A stretch of 64,000 nucleotides of DNA from Todiramphus chloris collaris (lineage: Eukaryota > Chordata > Aves > Coraciiformes > Alcedinidae), in the NCBI GenBank assembly GCA_025345505.1, contig JANVCC010000011.1:1683849-1747848 (forward strand), read 5' to 3'. This document shows, in pieces, positions 47,276-59,100 of this stretch. Each line of letters starts with the position of its first letter. Position 1 is the stretch's first letter. The notes beneath the pieces were generated by a model that saw nothing but the letters and a program-made list of their open reading frames with translations, was not told the DNA's origin and did no database searches. A program made the translations under genes and the position numbers.

Positions 47276-49602
47276 GTTTTACAGGGATTCTGTGATTCTG
47301 TGATTTTATTTGGCTTCTGTTAGCTGGGATTTGAAGGCACTGTAAAAAGGACACAATATCTCTGTAGTCATCATTGTTTCTGGGTCTATAGCTGCAAGAA
47401 AAAAAAAAAAGAAGGTGAATTTGTTTGGTAACTGGATAGATCAATCCAGGTTTATGGCAATTTCCTTTAATTAGTAGAAATCCCAGTTTGTGATACCTTA
47501 CAGACTCTCTATTGCATTTTCCTGCCTCTGGCATTGGTCAACAATGATCACTTAGAGAAGGGGAGCATAAGGAATTTCTTCCCCAGCAAACTCCTCTCTG
47601 ATAGCAACATCTGGCTGGGCAAGCAGACGAGCAGGTACTGGGACTAAGGCAATTCCACAATTGTGATGAATGGAAGCAGAGGCATAGCGCTTTTTAATCA
47701 TGTTTTTCTGTTCTTCCCAGGACTTAAACCACCTTTTCTTCACATGCATCAGAAGAAATCTCATCCTCTTTATGACTACTATGAACCATGGCCCTCCAGG
47801 CAAATCACAAAGAAAGCTCTTACTAGCAGGCAAGGAGCTTGATCATTTCTTAATTGCAACTCTGGGAAACGTTCGATTATAACCATTCACTAAGTGTGGA
47901 AATAAACACGTTGTGTGGGTTGCTCCTGCGGTTAAGAACCTCCTACCATGTCCTGACTTACAGACCAAGAAAACTGTCTTCCTGATAGGTAAGATTAAAA
48001 CAGGCAAAGTGTCTTGTTTTAGCCTTCTTTCTAAATATGAAAGCTTCTCAAAAGTCTCAGAAAATCAAACAAACAATAAATCCCAACCCCAGCAATTCAA
48101 AACTATTGCACTATCTCTTCTTGTCCTTTATCCTATGTAAAACAGCTGGGAGCAGCTTGTTAGGAGACACCAACTTATGGTCAGACCATCCTCCTTTGTA
48201 GACAGTGAATAACAGCTGAAACCAAGAACACTTCTGGTGATAGCCACCATGTAAACAGACAGCTAGCAAGGAGAACACTGGATAGGAAAGCTTCTCCCCT
48301 CTCTGTTCTTCACAGAAACCCTCATTACCTAAATGGAGCTGGTAAACCTCATTCTAGGTATCTTGGCAGGTTAGTTTATTACTGTTCTTCTTCTAACAAT
48401 AGGAGGCAAAGCAAAACAAAAAAAATATTTGGGGGGTTTGGCCTGAAGCACATATCCAGGGATCCAGACCAATTTATCCTTCCCATCCTCTCTCCAGTGT
48501 GTATGATATGGATATCTCACTTCCAGTTGGGTTTTGGAGCAATAAGCTTGATTTGCCATAGTCACAGAAACAGCTTCATCCATTTGAATCACCTTAAAAT
48601 CACCTTCATTACCTTGAATCAGCTTAAAACACACAATTCAAGTCACATCAAGGGTCTGATAATATTTTCCTCTGCCAGGGTTACTCTTTGAACTTTATGG
48701 AGTTCAAAGCACTCCAAAGCAGTGGGGTGGACTGTGTTAGGACATGGGGAGAACTGACCCACTCATCCCCCTCAGATGCATGGATCTTGTCATGAACTCC
48801 AGCAGATACCATGGCATGATTGCCCCCATCCTGATATGAAGTCCAACAGATAACTGGATTATGTAGGATGTGTGACCCAAGGGAGGCAAAGTGCTGGCTG
48901 TGGAAGGGCTGTCTCAGAGTAGCTGGAAATTATATCAGAGATGAAGAACATAAAACAGCCCCCAAATCCGCCTTCTGAATGACTAATCGGGCTGAGTCTT
49001 GAGTGAATATTGGATGGTGCCTCATATACAGACAGACTTTGCTATCATGCTCCACTGATGCCAAAAATGAGTAGACTGGTAATCCTCTCTCTGGTGGAGA
49101 AATGGTTTGCAGTGTAAAAGGTGCATCTCAAACTTTTTGAAACCCCAGGAGTTCTTCAAACACTAGAAATGATAAAGTCCAGTTTCCTACTGAGCTACTG
49201 AGCTGTGGCTATTGGTTGATTGCCTTCAGTACCTGTAAAGCCTATGAGCTCTGATTTATAATTTTCTTGCTGCCGGGTCATTTATAATGACTGTCTCTCT
49301 CTCTTATTCTCTCCCCTCATGTGAGTTCTCAGGTGAGCATTCATAAGATGTATCTCCCATCCAGATGATGAGAATATGACACAGATGAGATATGGGAAAG
49401 ATACAAACACCGACTCACAACCCACAGAAGCCTTCTTCTGGTGGTTTATAAGTAGACAAAATGACTTACACCCAAATACAAAGAAATTAGAGAAAGTTAA
49501 TAATTTCCAAGGCTTTGGGGCTAGCTGTAACCTTTGAGATAATCTTATCTGGGTTGTACAACATAGGCAAAACAACTGCATTAAATTGCTTTTGTGTAAA
49601 GC

Positions 49603-49655
49603 TCTTTTTTATTTTTTTTTGAATTTTTTTTTATTATTATTATTATTTTTCTTCT
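49603..49655. repeat. T-rich / (ATT)n simple repeat
   Basis: Two T runs followed by five ATT units and another T run. Confidence 0.9.
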
Positions 49656-52080
49656 CCTGCTAACAAGCAACATACTAAAAAACACTAAACCAGTGTTTGA
49701 GAAATCAGTATTCAGTACCTAATCTCCTGTTTCACTTTGTGTTGCTTAATTAATTCTGTGCTTCAATTCTCTCTGGACAAAATATAAACAACAATACTTC
49801 ACTGTTTCACAAAATTATGCTAAATGTTTGTGAAGTCATTCAGATACCACAGTGGTGAGAGCCATGGAAAAATCTATACATAAATCAGAACTGTTTGTAT
49901 TTCTGCTGATAGCAGAGATATAACAGACTTTTTCTTGTATGGGTTTCATTTTTTTAAATCCCCAAGTGTGGAGAAGATGTCACCTCTGTCATATTACACA
50001 CTCAAAAAAAAATTAAGCTTATCAACATCATAGTACAAAATAGGGGAATAAATACTTCTTAGCAACAGTGTAATTCTTCACAACTTCAAAGCACTTCAGA
50101 AATATCTGCCAGGAAGCTGACTTTCCACTCTGATGTTCAGATTCCCAGGGTATTGTTTCTATTTTGGTGAAATGTTTGTTGTGACATCATGACCTTCCTG
50201 AAAGAAGAGCTTCAACATTTGAGAGCCCATCCCTGGCAGAGCTACATGTCAAACTGCATTTTTAAATGGGTCTTCTAAGATGGATCTAAAAGCTTGTTTT
50301 GATAATCCCACTCTTATGAATTGACAAGAAGTTGTCCGTACAGGGGAGAATCAACCTACTCTTCCTCCTCCGATGTATAATAAAGAAGTTGGAGGGATAC
50401 CTTCATGTCAGAAGTTGGGATTTAACATCATAAACATAGATTTGGGGGAAAAAATATGGAAGTTGAAATGGCATGTGCTAAGCAGGCCACCTTCCTGACA
50501 TTCCCCTCTTCAGAGGTGGGGAAGGGCACAGACACCTGTGGGGCTGCTCCTGGGGCAGTGACTTGAAAGTGGAGAGCTGAGTTTTGGATGAGATGCTTTG
50601 GAGGACCTAGCCTCAGTCCTGGGCAATTAAGGTCAGTAGTCGTAGAAAAGAGTACTCTGCAAATCATTAGTCCTGAAGAGCTCAGAAATGGAGTTGCCTG
50701 AGACCCCAGAATTCATGCTAAGGACCTCACAGGATGACCCCTCCAAGCTCAGGGGTGGGAATGCCTTCTCTTCGTTATGCAGCATGGTCAGTGTTGGGGT
50801 TTGGGCTGTTTCCCAGGACAGTGTGGCTCTGTGAGTTGGCATCTATGTGCAGTAGAAAGGGTCTGTCTGTCTTCTTCCTAAATCCAATAGTGAATGTCAT
50901 ACAGAGAGCTTCAAGACGGCGTAATGAAAATGAACTGTTTGGAGAAAATTCCAATAAAGGTTCCAGCTGGGAAAAAGCTGTAGCATGAGCCCAGGCACTA
51001 TTTGGCAGGAGGAATCACCTGCATAACCTCACTCTGAAGGAGACCATGGGATTATTTTGTTTTGAGTCCTAGATTCAAGGTAAAACTTGCTCATTGGGAT
51101 GGAGGGAGGGGAGCAAGAGTGAAGAGTGCTCCCCAGAGATTTCAACTTTGACATTTCGCAGTCAATTTTTGGTTTCCTTCTCACCATCTAATCATTAAAC
51201 TGCACTTCTTTTTTTGGAAAGCAAATGCAGACTTCCAGCTGCAGCACAGGCACTGAAATCCACCACGTTGCAGAACAGCCTTGCTATAGCCTCCTGTTGC
51301 TCTGGCACAATGCAGAGCAGCAACAAGCAGTGTAAACAGATCAGCCTGGAGAAATAAACATTAGGCTAAAGATTATTTAATGACTGCTTTTAATTAAGTA
51401 ATTTACTGACCAGGGTCAGAAGCATGGGATCCCGCCTCCCGTGAAGACCTTGAAGACTGTGGTCTGCAAGAGGTATAAATCAGGGAAATTTCTTTAAAGT
51501 GCAGAAGTTGTGCCAGTTTACACCCAGATAAGGATCTGACCCTGTGAGTTTGCCACTTGCTTTGGCTGGAACAAGGGCAGGCCCAGGTTTTGCAAGACTA
51601 AAAAAGATCAAAGAGGTGCAGTTTCTTGGAAACAGCGGAGGAGGGAAAGCCAGTAACTAAAGATTTCCTGCTCCTTCTGTAGGAGAAATGAACAAACAAC
51701 AGAAAAAGCAAGCATCAGGGTTCCTGCTATAACCAAGCCTCCTTTTAAACATCTTTCTCCATCTGGGATATGTGTAATTGCTATCTTCCGGTTCAAGCTA
51801 CAAATAAAAGGCACTGTAAACATTTTAGAAGGGCCTGGATTCATCCTACCTAAATATAGGCAATGAGTTGTGCTTTCCATTTTACAAGCATATCACTCTA
51901 GGCTCCCTCTATAATTAATAGAAAGCATGTACTTTCTATACCACTAAGCCAGACGGACAGTGACTGAGACCTGGTCTAAGGCTGATATTCACTCTTTATG
52001 ATCATCACTTTCTGGAGTCTTCATTGAATTTACACAGCCTTGGCTCTGCTCTGGACTCTGTGGCTCCCAGACCTAATGAG

Positions 52081-52686
52081 CCCAGAAGCCAACTGCATCC
52101 TGGGCTGCATCAAGAAAAGCATGACTAGCACGCTGAGGTCTGAGGGAGGTGCTCCACTCTGGGGACACTAAACCTGGAGTCTTGTATTCATCTCTGGGGT
52201 CCTCAGTAAAGGAAAGACCTGTTGAAGCATGTCCTGATAAGGGCCATGAAGATGATCAGGGGGCTGGAGCACTTCTGCTGTGAAAATTGGCTGAGAGAGT
52301 CGGGGTTGTTTAGCTTGGAGAAGAGAAGGGTCTGGGGAAACCTTATAGCAGTCTTCAAGTACATAAAGAAGGCCTACAGGAAAGATGGGTAGGGATTCTT
52401 TATCACAGAGTGTAGCAATAGGACAAGGGGTAATGGTTTTAAACTGAAAGATGGTAGATTTAGATTAGATATAAGGAAAAAATTCTTTATGGTGAGGGTG
52501 GTGAGACACTGGCACAGATTATCCAGAAAAGTTGTAGATGCTCCATCACTAGACTTGTTCAAGGCCAGGTTGGATGAGGTTTTGAGAAACCTGGTCTAGT
52601 GTAAGGTGTCCCTGCCCATGGCAGAGAGGTGGAACTAGATAAACTATAAGGTCCTTTACAACCTAAACCATTCTGTGATTCTATGA
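52081..52686 (+). mobile_element. CR1 LINE, 5'-truncated, about 605 bases (type A)
   Basis: It starts in ORF2 at 'ccagaagccaactgcatcct' and continues with 'gggctgcatcaagaaaagca', 'gtcttgtattcatctctggg', 'gaccatgaagatgatc'-like wording, 'ttgtttagcttggagaagag', 'gcaataggacaaggggtaat' and 'gatttagattagatataagg'. The 3' part reads 'cccatggcagagaggtggaa' and 'ctttacaacctaaaccattc', with a clean tail ctgtgattctatga. It is one of the better preserved 3' ends. Confidence 0.96.
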
Positions 52687-55608
52687 GTGTTTCTATTCAA
52701 AGTATCTGAAATAACATAGTCCGTGCTGACCCCACCAGCATAGTGTGGTGATGGAATGAAACCATATAAGTGTTGAATGTTCTGAGTGGTGGATCAGGAC
52801 ATTGGGAGGGTGTCTGAAGATGCAAATCTTGCTCAACCTGTGTTGGAAGACTGTATGACTACTTCTATTCATCGATCAAGGTCAGGCCTGAACAGAGCCA
52901 GGGAGGTAGGGAAAAATGAATAAGGACAGACAAGACAAAGAAAGCTTAAGCCTGTCTCTGACATACTTCTGTTCAGCACAGTCTGTAGTAAGCATTTATT
53001 TAGGAGTGCCTTGATACACATAGATAGATGCTCTAAGACCTGATGTCTGAGGACATCTGTTCATAGTTATGATGACACAAAATATACACATGATTTAATG
53101 GTCATTTCCTTACACATCAGCATACTGTCTGTCTCAGCATAGAGTCTGTCACCACTTCATCTCATCTCCTTCTGATGACTCACATGGTCACCCTCCCAGC
53201 ACAAGTGTGGCATAGAGAAGGTCTTACATCCTGTTAGGACAGTGTGGCAAAGGGAGATTGGTTGCTGCACCCCAGGGAAGATGAGCATTCACATGGGAGT
53301 CCCACAGGAGTCATACTACAAGAGGCTCCCTTCTCAGACATTTGTTAATAAGTTGGGCTCCTAGATGCTTCAAATTCTTACATGATTTCTTGAATTAGGC
53401 TTCAATAAACTCATCCTGGTGTGGTTACCCTGCCCTGTTGGACTCGCCAAGGAAAGGCAAGTAAGAAAGGAAATAATTCTTTATCCCTGGCAGAAAATAA
53501 CAAATAATGTTTTAATGTTGTGTCCATAGAGACAAAACCAGGGTGATAGAAATTAAGTTTAATTGGTGAAAAAGAATCAAAGAAGATAATGTATTGGTGG
53601 ATAATGCTTTAGACCTGGCAGTTTTGATGGGCTGGACATTCTTATCAAGCAGCCTGCTGATTAATGACTTGCAGTCCTTGGAGGATATATTTGTGATTGC
53701 ACCCAGATGTTCATCAATGGGAAGGAACAATGTCATGTGTGTGATGAAAATGGAGAAAGTGTTGATAGCTCTGCTGGATGCAACTGAAAAGGAAAAGGGC
53801 TCTTGCATCATGTACACACCAGGGCAAGCTGTTGGGAGGAATGAGTAAAAGGTGATGTGGTCTGTCTGGTTTCTTGGTATTTGTTTCCTAGAGACCTACT
53901 GAGTCCCTTGTGGAAACATTTGGATTAACAAGAACGTTGCCTGTGGGCCAACACGCTCTACATTACCCCTCTGTATGCTGGCATGACAGGAGTTTGATCC
54001 TGCAAACCTCCAGAGGAATATGAGGCATCTCCTTTACATCAATTTTGTTTATAAATTTGGAGTTACTTATTTAGTGTGATGTTCTTCTACCTGAGACTTC
54101 ACTATACACATAAACAGTGCTGCCATGGAGGTAATGAAACAGCAAAGCCCCCTCTTCAAGCTACAGGAGCACTCGGGTTTATTTTAGGACAACATATTTA
54201 GTGCAAGCAAAAGGAGATGATCTGATGTGACATACAGCACTTTTGTACCAACACAAGTCTTGATGACAGTTATTACATCAGTTTGTTTTTTGGAAAAGAA
54301 AATTGCTCTCTAAACCAAACCAACAATAATGGTAAGAAACTTGAAGGTAGTCCAAACCCAGACTAACAGACCTATTTCAGCGTCACAAGTTGCTGTGCAT
54401 GGGCGTGCAGAGAGTGGAATTGGTGGGACATATATCATCAAAATAGTAACACCAGCAAGCCTTATTAGATAGGCTGAATACAGGAAACATTACGTGACTT
54501 TTTTTCCCTCTCACAGTGGTTGTCAAAGGGAATGTATGTTGAATGAGATCCTAAATGCCTCACAGTATTTTTAAGACATCTGGAGAATTAACCCACAATA
54601 AATATTCCCCTCCTCACAACAACATGAGGAGCTGTGCCCTGAAAAAACTCACATGCTTTAAATTAAAAAAATTCTCCAAAATATTTGTTGTGACTGTCAA
54701 AATCACATCACTGTTACTTGAGCAGAGGGGTTAGCTGTGAACCCAAACATAGCTCCTTGTTTCTTGGAAAACTGTGGAGACTGGGAGTTTGATAAATTTT
54801 GTTGTGGGGAAATTCTTAATGAGAAGCCTACAGGGTTGAATGAGACAGCTTCAAAATAACTGCAGCCTCTGCCTGTATTTCTTTGAGCAATTTTGACCTT
54901 ACATGAGGGCACAGAAAAAAATGTATTATTTCTTAGCTAAAATATCTCAAGCAGTGAAGCTTGTAGAAATTCCTAGGATTCAAGTCGAGTTAAAGGAGAA
55001 TTTAATAATGCTCAATTAATGGAGCCAGAAAGGTTAGACAGGTCAACAGAAAATAGTCATAAAATCAGTGAAGATCTTTTACTGCCTCCGCATTTTTGTC
55101 TCAAAAAGGCATGTAGAGTGAGCTGTCAGTTTAACGTAAGCAAGTGCAGATAAATGTCATCAGATGCTAATGCTCTGGAGAGAAGATCAGCTTTATTCCA
55201 CAAAGCAAAACTGAACAGCAGTGACAAAACCAAAACTGTCAGGAACAGAACCTCACCCACACTAAGGGAAGCTCTGCCAGGTCCTCAAGCTGTCACCACA
55301 AGGATCGAGGCTTCCTCCAATGTTTGCTTTGAAGAAATATATTTTGGCAGAGGGGGAAATACCTACTGGGTCTAGAACTGGAGGATGCTATGGTACCACA
55401 TCTGTTTCCTGTCTGACTTTTTTTCTTGACAAAGGTTTGTGTTGCTCACTTGGGTGGATCTGTTAGAGGTCATCTGTGTATTGCCTGGTTAACTGCTGTT
55501 GGTTATGCAAGTCCTGCTTTGCTTATGTCATTGCACCAGGAACTGAGCAAGCAGAGAGAGAGAGATACAGGCTGGGTCATTGAGCAGGACACCAGTGGGA
55601 CTCCTTCT
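52687..55608. other. unique non-coding sequence
   Basis: 2.9 kb with no recognised repeats or exons. Overlapping open frames on both strands at 53512-53848 (about 85-100 codons) carry no known motif. Confidence 0.45.
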
Positions 55609-56177
55609 AGGGAGCATTAATAAGAGTGTGACCAGCAGGACAAAGGAGGTTCTCCTCCCCCTCTTCTCTGCCCTAGTGAGACCACATCTGGAGGATTGTG
55701 TCCAGTTCTGGATTCCTCAGTTCAAGAGAGACAGAGAACTACTGCAGAGAGTCCAACAGAAGCTACGAAGCTGATCAGGGGACTGGAGGATCTCTGTGAC
55801 CTGGAAAGTCTGAGAGCCCTGGGGCTGTTTAGCCTGGAGGAGAGATGGCTGTGAGGGGATCTTGTCAGTGATGATCAGTATCTCAAGGGTGGGGGTCAAG
55901 AGGATGAGGCCAAACTCTTTTCAGTGGTTCCCAGCTACAGGACAAGGGGCACTGCGCACAAACCGGAACTCAGAAGGTTCCATCCAAACATGAGGAAAAA
56001 CTTATTTCCTGTGAGAGTGGCAGAGCCTTGGAACAGGCTGCCCAGAGAGGTTGTGGAGTCTCCTTCTCTGGAGAGATTCCAAACCCGCCTGAACATGTTA
56101 CTGTGCAACTTGATCTAGGCAAACCTTCTCTGGAGGATTGGATGAGGTCCCTTCCAATCCCTACAATTCTGTGATTC
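55609..56177 (+). mobile_element. CR1 LINE, 5'-truncated, about 570 bases (type C)
   Basis: ORF2 is entered at 'gggagcattaataagagtgt', followed by 'ggttctcctccccctcttct', 'ccacatctggaggattgtgt', 'ggggctgtttagcctggagg' and 'cacaaaccggaactcagaag'. The end reads 'gaggtcccttccaatcccta' with a tail attctgtgattcc. Readable protein pieces include 'RPHLEDCVQFW' (plus frame from 55580) and 'RFHPNMRKNLFPVRVAEPWN' followed by '[15 protein letters not shown]' (plus frame 55924-56118). One or more frameshifts separate them. Confidence 0.96.
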
Positions 56178-59100
56178 CCAGCAACTGACAGAGAGCTTTT
56201 AATCCCTAAAAATTCTTGTTGCTGCCATTGTCCAGGTCAGAAGACAAGGCAAAGTAGGGTATCATTTTTGAGACGTTATTTTTTCACTAGTGTGGTCTCT
56301 GGGACAGAGAAGTGTCTTAGTTTTCCAGGCTTCAGTGGAACTTATTTGGAGAAAGATAGCACCTCCCTCAGAAACTACAGTGTTTTTTTCCTTTCGCTCT
56401 TCTGCTGTATATTCTCATGGGGTTAGCTGATCACCCCACGGGTGTGGTAGAAGCAAGACTGAAAGCTATGCATACCAGGACACATATTCAGAAAAATATT
56501 CTAATATTTTAGATATGAATTGGAGATGAATGCAGACGAATTGGAAACATATGTATCTCCACAAAACTGAAAGCCAAAGCAGAGCTGTTCATCTGCTGGA
56601 TTTTATGCACTACTACTGGCAGAGAAATCAATGATGAATATACACTACTTCAAGGTTGTCCTTACAAATGCCTTTTCTTATCCAATGCAATCATCCAAAT
56701 GGCACCAATCTCCAGTCAGACAGATGGTAAGATTGCTTTGTTTATGCAGCTGGGTGATGGTACCAAAAGTCTGTGAAATTCCCAGTAGGAAATGCTAATT
56801 TCAGATGCCACAATCTTTAAGTACTCGAACAAAGATATTGCTCACAGGAAAAGCCTTCAAAGCAAGGATTTATCATGCTTTAAACTTGGCACTCCCCATC
56901 AGAGGAAACTTCATTGGCCATTTGAAATCCCTGGTCCAAAGAGATGGAAAGGCAGGTCAAGGATTAAAGGAAAGATCATAGGTTCTACATGAGAAACTGA
57001 CATATTTTACATGCATCCATTATCATCAGCTCACATGTGGAAAGCGGGTCTCAGTGCTCTCAGTGTCCCAACACTGAGCCATGACCTGACCCAATGTGTA
57101 GAAGCCAAAGCAGAGAGAAAATCAACATGCAGGTGATTTTTCATAAATGCTCCCTTTTTCTTCAGCTGGTTTCTCAGAGCATAATAAATGGGATAATAAG
57201 TGGTGTTAGGACATTTGGATTTTGTGTCCCATTCCTCTTTCTACATGCAACTGTGTCTCTTGGCTGAGTTGAACGCTCTGTTATGAAGACAACATTTTAA
57301 ATTCAGCTGCTGGGGAAAGGGTCCAGTCCCAGGGCAGACTTGGGAAAAGGTTAAGCCATCACCAGCACTCATGCAATACAAACATCACACCTACGGAGGT
57401 AAACCCTGAAGATGATTGCAGTGTTGGTGGTGGCTGGCCTGAAGACTGCCTGCGGAACAGCTGTAATTTGTCTAGCTGACTATATATATATATCAGTTGA
57501 AATTCAGAATAAGCTATATAAAATATGTGGTGTATGTATAAATATAAATATAAGCTCCATATGTGCCACCAGCAACATCTCCTCACCAGTGCTTATTTTC
57601 AACTCTGTCTTCTGATTTGATTCCCCTTCCTCATTTTTATTGTCAGCTATGGCTGGACATTTTTGTCAAAGTTTCTGAGGCTTGAAAGCTTTTTCTTCTA
57701 CACAATAAGTTCACAGACCCTCTTCCTCATAAAGCAGATAAACATCTGAGCAAAGGGGCGTCTGCTAGAAAACAGCCCAGCCAGCCTGGGGACATCTGAG
57801 ACCAACTTAGCTGGATACAGCTGGAGAGTCTGGGAGAAAGGGACAGTCTTAGTTTAGATAAGATTTTTTAACCCTCTGAAACAAATCTTGAGCTGGAAAT
57901 CACAATCCAAACTTGACATCTTTTGGGGATGGAAAATGTACATCTATGACTAATTTCATGACTATCTCATTTTTCCTCCTTGCTGATTCTATTGGGATGT
58001 GTTTGCAGAGTGAACCTGTGAGAAACTGAGGTCTTGTTCTCAGTGAAGTGTTGAGATCACAGGGCATGTGATTATTTTTTTCCCCTTTATTTTCTTTTCT
58101 TCTGGTCTCAAAGCAGAGAGAAGACAAGCAATGAAGGGGGAGGTTAGTAACAAAGTTATTTTGCACACATGCAAACATACACTTTAGATCTCAGTGATGC
58201 AAACCAGATGTTCACTGTCTGACTCTTAGGAAGACTCTAATTCAGCTCATCCAGAGTTGTAGAAAATATGGAAGCTTCTATCAAAATGTTGCCAAAAGAG
58301 GATTTAACTATTATCTAATAGGAACTATGCACTTATATCAAATATGGTTGGTAACAATCAGTCCTTGGTGGTTGAAGTACTATTCCTTAATCAGCTGAAA
58401 TTTCTGAGACTCCATTGTTATTTGTAAGAAAAAGGTTTCACCGAAAATTTTTCATTCTGTGTCAAGAGCTCCCAATTTCTCCTCTTGTGGTTCCAGTTCT
58501 GAAATTTAATTCCATTTTAATCAGCCTGATGTCCTCAGTTAAAAAATAACAGAATTCCCATCAATCTCATAACCCACTTCATAACTTTATTGACCTCTCA
58601 TCTGGGAGCTGCTGCTGGATGCTTGGTTGTTTTGTGCTGTTCATTTGGGTCTGTACTGGTTTCTGATTCTGTTTTTATTTCATTTTGTTTGGGTTTTTTA
58701 CATCTAGGTCATCTGATATCATTTATGATCCCTGGTTGCACACAATTTAAATAGGAGGATGACAGCTCCAAAATACAGTTTCAGTGATAATTTTTAAATG
58801 AATAAATATTACAGTGCATTTCAGGATTCCCTGGCTCATTCTCATCGTCACCCAATAATCAATAACAGGACCTTGCCAGTCAAAGTGAACCAAAACCTGG
58901 GTTTCAGTTTAAAAGCATATTTACAGCTCTGGTTTAAGGTTAGCATTTTGCTAGCACTCTGGTTACCAGTTGCTATCAAACTGCTCTTCAGCAACAGACA
59001 GCTCTTTATTTAGTCATTTGATGTTTCTGTAGTATTTTAGATAATATTCACCTCCCCTAATTTTGATGTGTATGTAGTGGAGGCATCCCCAGGAGTTCTG

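Larger units (their letters stand above)
38034..52080. other. 14-kb CR1-poor unique interval
   Basis: Apart from the MIR-like relic at 41997, the low-complexity tracts and a possible bare CR1 tail at 47286, I recognise no transposable element and no exon in 14 kb. CR1 copies elsewhere in the window are usually spaced 0.5-6 kb apart. Minus-strand frames at 47552-47833 and 48371-48634 have a somewhat protein-like residue mix (charged residues evenly spread, few low-complexity runs), but no family is recognisable and the lengths are not unusual for chance. Confidence 0.45.

Noticed and set aside
47286-47305. 'ttctgtgattctgtgatt', a possible bare CR1 tail after a poly-A run
   Set aside because: Only the octamer repeats are present, and the upstream text (agattagatcatccag) is too weak for a confident CR1 call.
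58021-58072. 'gagaaactgaggtcttg' and 'gagatcacagggcatg', resembling the reverse complement of a MIR element
   Set aside because: The two blocks are short, the spacing differs from the family and the intervening text does not match.
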